Assembly: GCA_934247875.1 (NCBI GenBank)
Contig: CAKQJZ010000008.1
Location: 1 to 43,843, forward strand
Source: an uncultured Spirochaetales bacterium
GTDB taxonomy: Bacteria > Spirochaetota > Spirochaetia > Sphaerochaetales > Sphaerochaetaceae
Direction: 5' to 3'
Length of the DNA stretch: 43,843 bases
Shown: positions 25,877-32,922 of the stretch, one piece after another
Layout: each line of letters begins with the position of its first letter
How positions within the stretch are numbered: the stretch's first letter is position 1
Made by a program: the position numbers and the translations under genes
The notes under the pieces: model-generated
Databases searched by the model: none
Told to the model about the DNA's origin: nothing
The model's input: the letters and a program-made list of their open reading frames with translations, nothing else

Positions 25877-26371
25877 ATGCTAACTAACGATTTGTCATCA
25901 AAAGAGCTTTATAGAGATATCAAGGCTTTGACAAGCTCTCTTGGCTTTGAGACAGTTGAAGTGCTTCTGAACTCTGAGAGAGGCGCTGCGTCTCTTCGCG
26001 TTGTCCTCTACAGCAGAGATCATGAGATCAATACTGACGATTTGGAAGCTGCTTATAATATTATATATCCAAGATATAGCGTAATTCTTGGAGATAGAGA
26101 TCTTTCGCTTGAAGTAACAAGCCCAGGACTGCAGAGAAACTTCAAGGACTTCCTTGAGTTCTCGATTTTCACTGGCCGTGATGTAAGACTCTATTCTATC
26201 TCTAACTCATGCTATGTTGTTGGTAAAATCAAAGAGAGTGATAAAGACAGCGTTACTCTTTCTGATTACTTGATTGAAGATAAGAATGTAAACGGGGAAG
26301 AGATAAATATTCCTTTTAGCGATATTGCAAAAGCTAAGTTAGAATACAGATGGGAGGGCAGAAATGCTTGA
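25877..26371 (+). CDS. rimP: Ribosome maturation factor RimP
   Basis: 164 residues. RimP binds the 30S subunit during assembly and helps S12 and others to load. Characteristic segments are LGFETVEVLL near the start, LEAAYNII, and SLEVTSPGLQRNFKDFLEFSIFTGRDVRL (the family's LEVSSPGxxRPL). The C-terminal SH3-like domain ends in INIPFSDIAKAKLEY. An ATG at 25862 is in frame, but ATG 25877 is preceded by TTGGAG (25867-25872) at the right distance and is preferred. First gene of the nusA-infB operon; overlaps nusA by 8 bp. Confidence 0.9.
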   Translation: MLTNDLSSKELYRDIKALTSSLGFETVEVLLNSERGAASLRVVLYSRDHEINTDDLEAAYNIIYPRYSVILGDRDLSLEVTSPGLQRNFKDFLEFSIFTGRDVRLYSISNSCYVVGKIKESDKDSVTLSDYLIEDKNVNGEEINIPFSDIAKAKLEYRWEGRNA

Positions 26372-27860
26372 TTTAACTCAGGAAATCAATGAAATGGTCA
26401 ACGAGAGAAGAATGACTGAAGAGAAAGTTCAGTCTCTTATCTCAGATATGCTTAAGAGTGCTTATAAAAGAAAGTTCGGAACAGATGAGAATGTTTCTAT
26501 CAGATTTATAGAAGAGAATGGCAGCAAGTGCGTTGAAGTTCTCGCTGTTAAGGAAGTTGTCGCTGAAGAGAATTGGTATGATGCAGTAAAGCAGATTGCT
26601 CTTGATGACGCTAAGGAACTCGGCGGCGAAGAGGTAGAGGTTGGCGACGTGCTTGAGATTCCTCTCAATCCTAGAGATTTCGAGTACTCAGCTGTTCAGT
26701 CTGCTAAGCAGCGATCCCAGCAGGTTGTAAAAGAGTACAACAATGATAAGACATATGTAGATGCAAAAGCTATGGAAGGTTCTCTTGTAAGAGGTGAGAT
26801 CAAGAGAGCTAATCAGGATGGCTCTTACATGGTAAATATCGGTCTTGAAGGCACTGATGCACTTTTCTCACTCCGTGGCCAGTCTCCAAGAGAGACATAT
26901 GATATCCAGGAAAAGCTGAAGTTCTATGTTGAGAAAGTAGATAGAGGCGATGATATCGTAGAGAGAGGCAGCAGAGATGGCAGAATGCAGAAGAAGAGCA
27001 GAGGCGTAAGAGTGCTTCTATCTCGTGCTTCTAAAGAGTTTGTCAAAGCACTTCTTGAGTCTGAAGTTCCTGAGATTGCTAATGGAGATGTTGAGATCAA
27101 GGCTATTGCAAGACACGCTGGAATCAGAACCAAGGTTGCTGTTGATACAAAGAAGACAGACCTCGATCCAGTTGGAACTACTGTAGGCAAGCAGGGACTC
27201 AGAATACAGACTATTATGAATGAGTGCGAAGGTGAGAAGATTGATGTTATCCGCTATGAAAACGATCCTCTCGTATTCATTGTAAATGCGCTTATCCCTG
27301 CACAGGTAAAGCGTGTTGTCACTATCGACCCAAATACAAAGCATGTAGTTGCTATTGTTGATGAGAATCAGCAGGGCATAGCTATTGGACAGGGCGGCGT
27401 AAACGTTAAGCTTGCTAAGATGCTTTGCGACTGGAATATCGAAGTCAAGACAGAAGCTCAGTTCAAGGAAATGGAAGAGACACAGAAGATCTATGAAGGT
27501 GTCGATAATCTCTTCAAACCAGAAGAAGAGGAAGTTAAGGAAGAGGCTCACCAGCTTACTAATGAAGAGATTGGCATTGCTGAAGATGAGACTCCTATTA
27601 CAGAGCTAGACCTTTCAGCAGATCTTATTACTAAGCTTCATGATGCAGATATCTGGTCAGTTGAAGAGTTCTTCGATTACAGCGATGCGGAACTGAAAGA
27701 GAAGGGCTTCTCTGAAGACGAGATCGATGCTGTTAAGAATAGCGTAGAGTTCGATGAAGGCGAAGAAGAGACAGAATTCGAGTGTCCTGTTTGTCATACT
27801 GTTCTCGCTGCTGGTACAACTGTTTGTCCTAACTGCGGTGCAGAGTTCGAATTTGAGTAA
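26364..27860 (+). CDS. nusA: Transcription factor NusA with a C-terminal zinc ribbon
   Basis: 498 residues. The RNA-polymerase-binding N-terminal domain (about 1-125), S1 (about 140-205), and KH1 and KH2 (about 215-350, with PVGTTVGKQGLRIQTI and GIAIGQGGVNVKLAKML) are all present. NusA modulates pausing, termination and antitermination on the elongating polymerase. After KH2 comes an acidic linker and one helix-hairpin-helix/AR-like repeat (about 395-455, LITKLHDADIWSVEEFFDYSD). The protein ends in a zinc ribbon with C474, C477, C488 and C491 (CPVC...CPNC). That ribbon is not part of the textbook NusA. Good GGGAGG ribosome-binding site inside rimP. Confidence 0.95.
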   Translation: MLDLTQEINEMVNERRMTEEKVQSLISDMLKSAYKRKFGTDENVSIRFIEENGSKCVEVLAVKEVVAEENWYDAVKQIALDDAKELGGEEVEVGDVLEIPLNPRDFEYSAVQSAKQRSQQVVKEYNNDKTYVDAKAMEGSLVRGEIKRANQDGSYMVNIGLEGTDALFSLRGQSPRETYDIQEKLKFYVEKVDRGDDIVERGSRDGRMQKKSRGVRVLLSRASKEFVKALLESEVPEIANGDVEIKAIARHAGIRTKVAVDTKKTDLDPVGTTVGKQGLRIQTIMNECEGEKIDVIRYENDPLVFIVNALIPAQVKRVVTIDPNTKHVVAIVDENQQGIAIGQGGVNVKLAKMLCDWNIEVKTEAQFKEMEETQKIYEGVDNLFKPEEEEVKEEAHQLTNEEIGIAEDETPITELDLSADLITKLHDADIWSVEEFFDYSDAELKEKGFSEDEIDAVKNSVEFDEGEEETEFECPVCHTVLAAGTTVCPNCGAEFEFE

Positions 27861-27898
27861 GATTAGAAAACGATAAATAATATTTAGATAAGGGTACT

Positions 27899-30586
27899 AT
27901 GGCTGAAGAGAAAGAAACACAAAAGAACAATGTAAAAGTCAAAGTAATCAAGAGAAGCAATCAGGCATCTCCTGTAGCTCCAAAGGCACATGTCGAGGAG
28001 AATGCTAATGCTGAGGCTGAGACAGAGAAAAAGAAGATCGTTCTGAAGAGAAAGTCTCCTATTACTGTAAAAGTAAAGGAAGCTCCTCCATCAGTTCAGG
28101 ATGTTCTTGCGCCACCTAAGGCTCCTGAGATCATCAGAAAGCCTGAAGGCTCACTGCCTCCATTGAATCTTGATAACGATAAGAAAAAGAAGAAGGAAGA
28201 TAGTGCTCCTACTCAGAAGAAGGATTACTCTAAAGAGCATGTCATCAATGGTACTTCTTATCTAAGAAATACATCTAAGGCTCCTGAGAATACCAGGCTC
28301 AATTCATTTCTTCATAATGGTCCGGTAATCATCAAAAGCCAGAACCTTCCTCCTGTTCCAGGTCAGAAGGTTGAAGGCCAGCAAGCAACTCCTTCTAAGC
28401 CACGTGTTGCAGGAGTTGTAGGTGGTCGCCCTGTTCAGAGAAATAATGGACAGAGAGGCCAGTATGCTCCTAGAAATGGCCAGAACAACGGCAATGGCAA
28501 CAGACCATTCCAGAGAGATGGCAAGATGCCAAGAGCTGGTCAGAGCTATACTCCAGGCGATCGCCAGAGCCAGGGCAGAGCTGGAGAAGGATTCAGACGC
28601 GATGGTAACCGTCCAAATGGATTCGCTCCAAGAAGCGGCGGCAGAATGAACGCAATGAACCCATCTTCTCCTGTTGAGCTCAATCAGAAGACTAAGGGCA
28701 AGAACTTTGTTCCAGGTGGCAAGAAGAAAGACCATGAGAATCGTTATGAAAAAGACGAAGAGATGGACTTTGCTTATCAGAAGAAGAAGAGAGAGGAGCA
28801 GAGACTTGCAAGTGTTCCTAGCAAGATTGATATCATGGAGAATATCACAGTAGCTGACCTTGCTAAGAAGATGAATCTCAAGGCATCTGATATCATCTCT
28901 AAGCTCTTCAAGATGGGTATGATGGTAACTATCAACCAGCAGATTGACCATGACACAGCAGAAATCATCTGCTCTGAGTATGGCTGTCAGGTACATCTTG
29001 TATCTCTATATGATGAGACTATCATCGAAGATGAGAGCGATAATGAATCAGATCTAGAGCCAAGAGCTCCAATTGTCACAATCATGGGTCATGTAGACCA
29101 TGGTAAGACAAAGCTTCTTGATGCAATCAGAAGCTCTAACGTTGCAGCTGGTGAGTTTGGTGGTATTACTCAGCATATCGGTGCATATAAAGTAAGTGTT
29201 CCAGGTAAGGGCAATGTAGTATTCCTGGATACTCCGGGACACGCAGCATTCTCAATGATGAGAGCGCGTGGTGCTCAGGTTACAGATATCGTAGTACTTG
29301 TAGTTGCTGCAAACGATGGTGTTATGCCTCAGACTAAAGAAGCTATAGACCACGCTAAAGCAGCTAAAGTACCTATCATTGTTGCTATCAACAAGTGTGA
29401 CCTTCCTGAAGCAAATACAGATAGAGTAATGCAGCAGCTCTCAGAGCTTGGACTAATGCCTGAAGAGTGGGGTGGTCAGACACTTTACTGCAAGATTTCT
29501 GCTCTAAAGAGACAAGGTATCGATGATCTATTGGATACTATTCTCTTGCAAGCTGAAATGCTTGAGCTTAAAGCTAATCCAAAGTGCCGCGCAGTTGGTA
29601 AGATTCTTGAGTCTCGTATTGACCAGGGCAGAGGTACTGTTGCAACTGTAATAATTGAAAAGGGTACTCTTCATCAGGGTGACTACTATGTAGCAGGCAT
29701 CTACTCAGGCCGCGTAAGAGCTATGTTTGATGATAAGGGCAAGAAGATCAAGGAAGCTGGTCCATCAGATCCAGTTGAGATCATCGGTCTATCTGATATC
29801 CCAAGCGCAGGCGATCCGTTCCAGGTAACTGAAGATGAGAAGCAGGCTAGAAGCATTGCTGCTAAGAGACAGGAACTTGAGAGACTTGGAGAAGGAAGTG
29901 GCAGAAACAAGATCACTCTTGAGAATATCAATGAGAAGATCAAGGAAGGCCAGGTTACTAACCTCAATGTCGTTATCAAGGGTGATGTACAGGGCTCAGT
30001 TGAGGCACTTCAGGGCGTACTCGAGAAGCTCTCAACAGACGAAATCAAGCTCAATGTTCTCAGAGCATCAGCTGGCGCTATCATCGAAAGCGATGTAACA
30101 CTTGCTGCAGCTTCAGAGGCAATCATCATTGGCTTCAATGTTCGTCCAACACCTAGAGCTCAGATGCTTGCAGAGCAGGAGAAAGTTGAAATCAAGAAGT
30201 ACAATATCATTTATGATGTTGTTGATGATATCAAAGCTGCTATGGAAGGCATGCTATCTCCTGAGATCAAAGAGATCGATATCGGTAAAGTTGAAGTCAG
30301 AGACACATTCAAGGTTCCTAAAGTCGGCGTAATTGCAGGTTGTTATGTTCTTGAAGGCAAAGTTAAGAGAAACAGCCTAGTAAGAGTAATCAGAGATTCT
30401 ATCCAGATCAATAAAGAGATGATCAAGATTTCTTCTCTCAAGAGATTCAAGGATGATGCTAAGGAAGTAGGCGAAGGCTATGAGTGTGGTATCGGACTTG
30501 AGAACTGGCAGGACCTCCAGGTTAACGATATTCTAGAAATCGTTGATACAGAAGAAGTTAAGAGGAAATTGAATATTAATGAGTGA
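27899..30586 (+). CDS. infB: Translation initiation factor IF-2
   Basis: 895 residues. IF-2 is the GTPase that brings fMet-tRNA to the 30S subunit and joins the subunits. The G domain starts at about residue 396 (GHVDHGKT), with DTPGHAAF and NKCD following; domains II-IV complete the C-terminus. An IF2_N helical domain lies at about 315-365 (VADLAKKMNLKASDIISKL). The first 300 residues are low-complexity: Lys/Glu/Pro-rich, then a region of about 90 residues (175-265) dominated by Arg, Gly, Asn and Gln. AAGGG gives a good ribosome-binding site. The gene overlaps rbfA by 8 bp. Confidence 0.96.
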   Translation: MAEEKETQKNNVKVKVIKRSNQASPVAPKAHVEENANAEAETEKKKIVLKRKSPITVKVKEAPPSVQDVLAPPKAPEIIRKPEGSLPPLNLDNDKKKKKEDSAPTQKKDYSKEHVINGTSYLRNTSKAPENTRLNSFLHNGPVIIKSQNLPPVPGQKVEGQQATPSKPRVAGVVGGRPVQRNNGQRGQYAPRNGQNNGNGNRPFQRDGKMPRAGQSYTPGDRQSQGRAGEGFRRDGNRPNGFAPRSGGRMNAMNPSSPVELNQKTKGKNFVPGGKKKDHENRYEKDEEMDFAYQKKKREEQRLASVPSKIDIMENITVADLAKKMNLKASDIISKLFKMGMMVTINQQIDHDTAEIICSEYGCQVHLVSLYDETIIEDESDNESDLEPRAPIVTIMGHVDHGKTKLLDAIRSSNVAAGEFGGITQHIGAYKVSVPGKGNVVFLDTPGHAAFSMMRARGAQVTDIVVLVVAANDGVMPQTKEAIDHAKAAKVPIIVAINKCDLPEANTDRVMQQLSELGLMPEEWGGQTLYCKISALKRQGIDDLLDTILLQAEMLELKANPKCRAVGKILESRIDQGRGTVATVIIEKGTLHQGDYYVAGIYSGRVRAMFDDKGKKIKEAGPSDPVEIIGLSDIPSAGDPFQVTEDEKQARSIAAKRQELERLGEGSGRNKITLENINEKIKEGQVTNLNVVIKGDVQGSVEALQGVLEKLSTDEIKLNVLRASAGAIIESDVTLAAASEAIIIGFNVRPTPRAQMLAEQEKVEIKKYNIIYDVVDDIKAAMEGMLSPEIKEIDIGKVEVRDTFKVPKVGVIAGCYVLEGKVKRNSLVRVIRDSIQINKEMIKISSLKRFKDDAKEVGEGYECGIGLENWQDLQVNDILEIVDTEEVKRKLNINE

Positions 30587-30938
30587 GTTTTCACAGGCGC
30601 GTCTAGAGGCTAAGATCTTAGAGTCTATAAGCTCTTTGATAGTCTCTGGCGCTATCAAGAACCATAATCTATCTACGCTGACTAGCGTTACTAGAGTTGA
30701 GCTTTCCGCAGACAATGCCAGTGCCAAAGTCTTTGTATCATCTTTATATGATGATGGAAGACTAGATAAGTCTGTTAAGGCTTTGAATCAGGCATCAGCA
30801 TTCATCCAGTCAAGGCTCTCTGCAGTTATGAGAACAAAGAATACTCCAGTTCTTCATTTCTTCCGTGATGATTCATATCAGGAAGGAGAGAGAATCAACA
30901 ATCTTATCTCAGAGGCAATGAAAGAGATCAATGAGTAA
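30579..30938 (+). CDS. rbfA: 30S ribosome-binding factor RbfA
   Basis: 119 residues, the usual RbfA size. This KH-fold protein is needed for late 16S rRNA 5'-end maturation and cold growth. Recognisable are the N-terminal helix with LEAKILESISSLI, the strands LTSVTRVELSADNASAKVFVS, and the C-terminal VMRTKNTPVLHFFRDDSYQEGERI (family PxLxFxxDxSxxxGxxI). It overlaps infB upstream and truB downstream by 8 bp each. Confidence 0.92.
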   Translation: MSEFSQARLEAKILESISSLIVSGAIKNHNLSTLTSVTRVELSADNASAKVFVSSLYDDGRLDKSVKALNQASAFIQSRLSAVMRTKNTPVLHFFRDDSYQEGERINNLISEAMKEINE

Positions 30939-31764
30939 GTTCGAACTCAAAGTAGTAGATAAAAGCGAAGGAATCACATCATTCTCTTCGCTTTCTTCTA
31001 TTAAAAGGGAAAATAGAGGCGAGAAGGTCGGGCACGCTGGAACGCTTGATAAGTTTGCATCTGGCTTGATGCTGGTAATGATTGGAAATGCTACTAAGCT
31101 TAATCCGATCTTCTCTTCTTTTGGAAAAAGATACATAGCAACTATCAAATTCGGAGAAGAGACAGATACGCTAGACCCAGAAGGTGAGGTAATAGCTACA
31201 TCTGATATCCCTCAATATGATGAAGTAAAGCGCTCGACTGACTCTTTTATCGGTGCACAGAAACAGACACCTCCGATTTATTCAGCACTCCACATTGATG
31301 GAAAGCGTGCATATATAGAGGCAAGAAAAGGGCATGATGTAGAAATGCCAGAGCGTGACATCTATATAGAGCATATAGAGCTACTCTCATATGAGAATGG
31401 AGTAGGCGTAATTGATGCGATTGTTTCAAAGGGAACATACATAAGGTCTCTTGCCCGTGATATAGCTAAAAAAATCAATAAGCGTGCGCATCTTATTGCA
31501 CTAAGGCGCATAGAGCTCGGTCCATTCAATCTAGAAGATGTTAATTCTTCAAGTTTTGAGCTTTTAGATAAGACAGATCTATTCTCAAAAGTTTGCTTGG
31601 ACTCATATTATAAGAAAGAGATTGATAATGGGTATATAAACAATAAGGCTGTATTAAGCGATAGCAATAGAGATAAGGCTTATTGTTATTTGTACTTTGA
31701 TGAGAATCTTTATGGCATTGGCGAGAAGAAGGATAATAAATATAAGGTCATTTCGAGGTTTTGA
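30931..31764 (+). CDS. truB: tRNA pseudouridine-55 synthase TruB
   Basis: 277 residues. It makes pseudouridine 55 in the T-loop of tRNAs and acts as a tRNA folding chaperone. The catalytic aspartate is D40 in HAGTLDKFASG. Other motifs are the QTPPIYSALHIDGKRAYIEAR block and GTYIRSLARDI. Length is slightly short of the E. coli enzyme and a small C-terminal extension follows RRIELGPF. The gene overlaps rbfA by 8 bp and touches ribF through TGATG. Confidence 0.93.
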   Translation: MSKFELKVVDKSEGITSFSSLSSIKRENRGEKVGHAGTLDKFASGLMLVMIGNATKLNPIFSSFGKRYIATIKFGEETDTLDPEGEVIATSDIPQYDEVKRSTDSFIGAQKQTPPIYSALHIDGKRAYIEARKGHDVEMPERDIYIEHIELLSYENGVGVIDAIVSKGTYIRSLARDIAKKINKRAHLIALRRIELGPFNLEDVNSSSFELLDKTDLFSKVCLDSYYKKEIDNGYINNKAVLSDSNRDKAYCYLYFDENLYGIGEKKDNKYKVISRF

Positions 31765-32609
31765 TGGAGATATTTGATTTTGATTCTCTTTTGAAGAGTG
31801 GTCTTAAGAAAGATAAGAAATGCGCTATAGCTATCGGAGTCTTTGATGGTGTTCATAATGGACACAAAGAGATCTTCAAGCGCCTCATAGAAAACAGAGA
31901 TGAGACAGGCTCAGATGAGGCAATGGTCATCTCATTTTCAATCAATCCAAAGTCTCAGGCTAAGGGTGCGCTCGATACTTTGCGACTCAGAGCAGAATAT
32001 GTTGCTTCTTTTTCCATTAATTCCTTTGTAATTATTGACTTTTCTACTTCGTTCAGTAAAATAAGTGCTAGCGGTTTTATAGAGATGCTAAATGCTCTAT
32101 GCTGCCCAAAAGCGATTGTAGTTGGAAATGACTTCCAGTTTGGAAATCCAAGCTCAGCTGCAAAAGCTGCAGACCTTAAAGATCTGTTTCTTAAAAGCGG
32201 AAGAGATGTAAAGGTCGATATAGTTGAACCAATTCTTACGGAGGGGGGAGAGAGAATCTCTTCAACTCTCTTAAGAACGATTATAAGGTTAGGCGAGCTT
32301 AAAGAGTTTCTTAAGCTTTCCGGCCAGTACTACAGAGTTGACCTTGTGCCAATACCTTACAGGTCCACTTCTGGAGATCTGGTTTTCAGCAAAACTTCTA
32401 TTCATCAGCTCTTACCGCCACTAGGAGTTTATGAAGCAGCTTTAGTCTTGAAAGACAGAAGCAGAATGGAAGGAAGAGCAGAGATCAAAGATGACTCTCT
32501 GGTTTTCACTCCTTATGCTAAGCTGTGTAACGAAGGGATGCAGCTAGATTCAATTTTTTTAGGAGAAAATTATGATTTCAGCAGAGCAGAAGAAAGAAAT
32601 CGTAGTTAA
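31764..32609 (+). CDS. ribF: RibF-family FAD synthetase with a degenerate riboflavin-kinase half
   Basis: 281 residues from ATG 31764 (CGAGG at 31754-31758). The N-terminal FMN adenylyltransferase domain is intact: GVFDGVHNGH, SFSINPKS, VVGNDFQFGNPSSA and ISSTLLRTIIRLGEL. The C-terminal half should be riboflavin kinase, but after the LSGQYYRV segment the family's GRxLGFPTAN block is missing and replaced by unrelated residues (PIPYRSTSGDLVFSKTS). The protein is about 30 residues short. It therefore probably makes FAD from FMN but may not make FMN from riboflavin. Its 3' end overlaps rpsO by 38 bp, so the rpsO ribosome-binding site lies within ribF. Confidence 0.82.
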   Translation: MEIFDFDSLLKSGLKKDKKCAIAIGVFDGVHNGHKEIFKRLIENRDETGSDEAMVISFSINPKSQAKGALDTLRLRAEYVASFSINSFVIIDFSTSFSKISASGFIEMLNALCCPKAIVVGNDFQFGNPSSAAKAADLKDLFLKSGRDVKVDIVEPILTEGGERISSTLLRTIIRLGELKEFLKLSGQYYRVDLVPIPYRSTSGDLVFSKTSIHQLLPPLGVYEAALVLKDRSRMEGRAEIKDDSLVFTPYAKLCNEGMQLDSIFLGENYDFSRAEERNRS

Positions 32610-32838
32610 GTACGGTGCTGACGAGAAGAACACAGGAGATGCAAAGGTACAGGTTGCTCTTCTTACAGCAAGAATCAATGACCTTCAGGATCACTTCAAG
32701 GTAAATCCAAAGGATCATGCTTCAAGACGTGGTCTATTAAAGCTTGTTGGACAGAGAAGAAGACTTCTCAAGTATATCAAGAACAGAGATATCAACGAGT
32801 ACAGATCATTAATCGAGCAGCTCGGACTCAGAAAATAA
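32572..32838 (+). CDS. rpsO: 30S ribosomal protein S15
   Basis: 88 residues, the exact family length. It binds the 16S rRNA three-way junction in the platform. Typical segments are GDAKVQVALLTARINDLQDHF, KDHASRRGLLKLVGQRRRLLKYI and the C-terminal YRSLIEQLGLRK. AGGAG (32561-32565) precedes ATG 32572 by 6 nt and lies within ribF coding sequence. S15 genes often control their own translation through the leader; here that leader would be ribF codons. A hairpin follows, then pnp, as in many bacteria. Confidence 0.97.
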   Translation: MISAEQKKEIVVKYGADEKNTGDAKVQVALLTARINDLQDHFKVNPKDHASRRGLLKLVGQRRRLLKYIKNRDINEYRSLIEQLGLRK

Positions 32839-32849
32839 TTTTAATAGAT

Positions 32850-32873
32850 GGAAGCCAGCCTTGTCTGGCTTTC
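32850..32873 (+). terminator. rpsO-pnp intergenic hairpin
   Basis: GGAAGCCAG (32850-32858), loop CCTTGT and CTGGCTTTC (32865-32873) pair over 9 bp with one G-U. A tail of ATGCATT follows rather than a strong T-run, so termination would be partial. In enterobacteria the same place holds the rpsO terminator and the RNase III site that starts pnp autoregulation; an equivalent role here is an inference. The stretch 32882-32915 that follows is almost pure A/G. Confidence 0.6.
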
Positions 32874-32922
32874 ATGCATTAAGAACAAATAAAAGAACAA
32901 AAAAGAAAGAAAGAAGGTAATT

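Noticed and set aside
27018..27551. 177-residue minus-strand open frame inside nusA
   Set aside because: It is an antisense shadow of the KH domains with no start signals.
28304..28996. 230-residue minus-strand open frame inside infB
   Set aside because: It is an antisense shadow of the low-complexity IF-2 N-terminus, has no ribosome-binding site, and resembles no protein I recognise.
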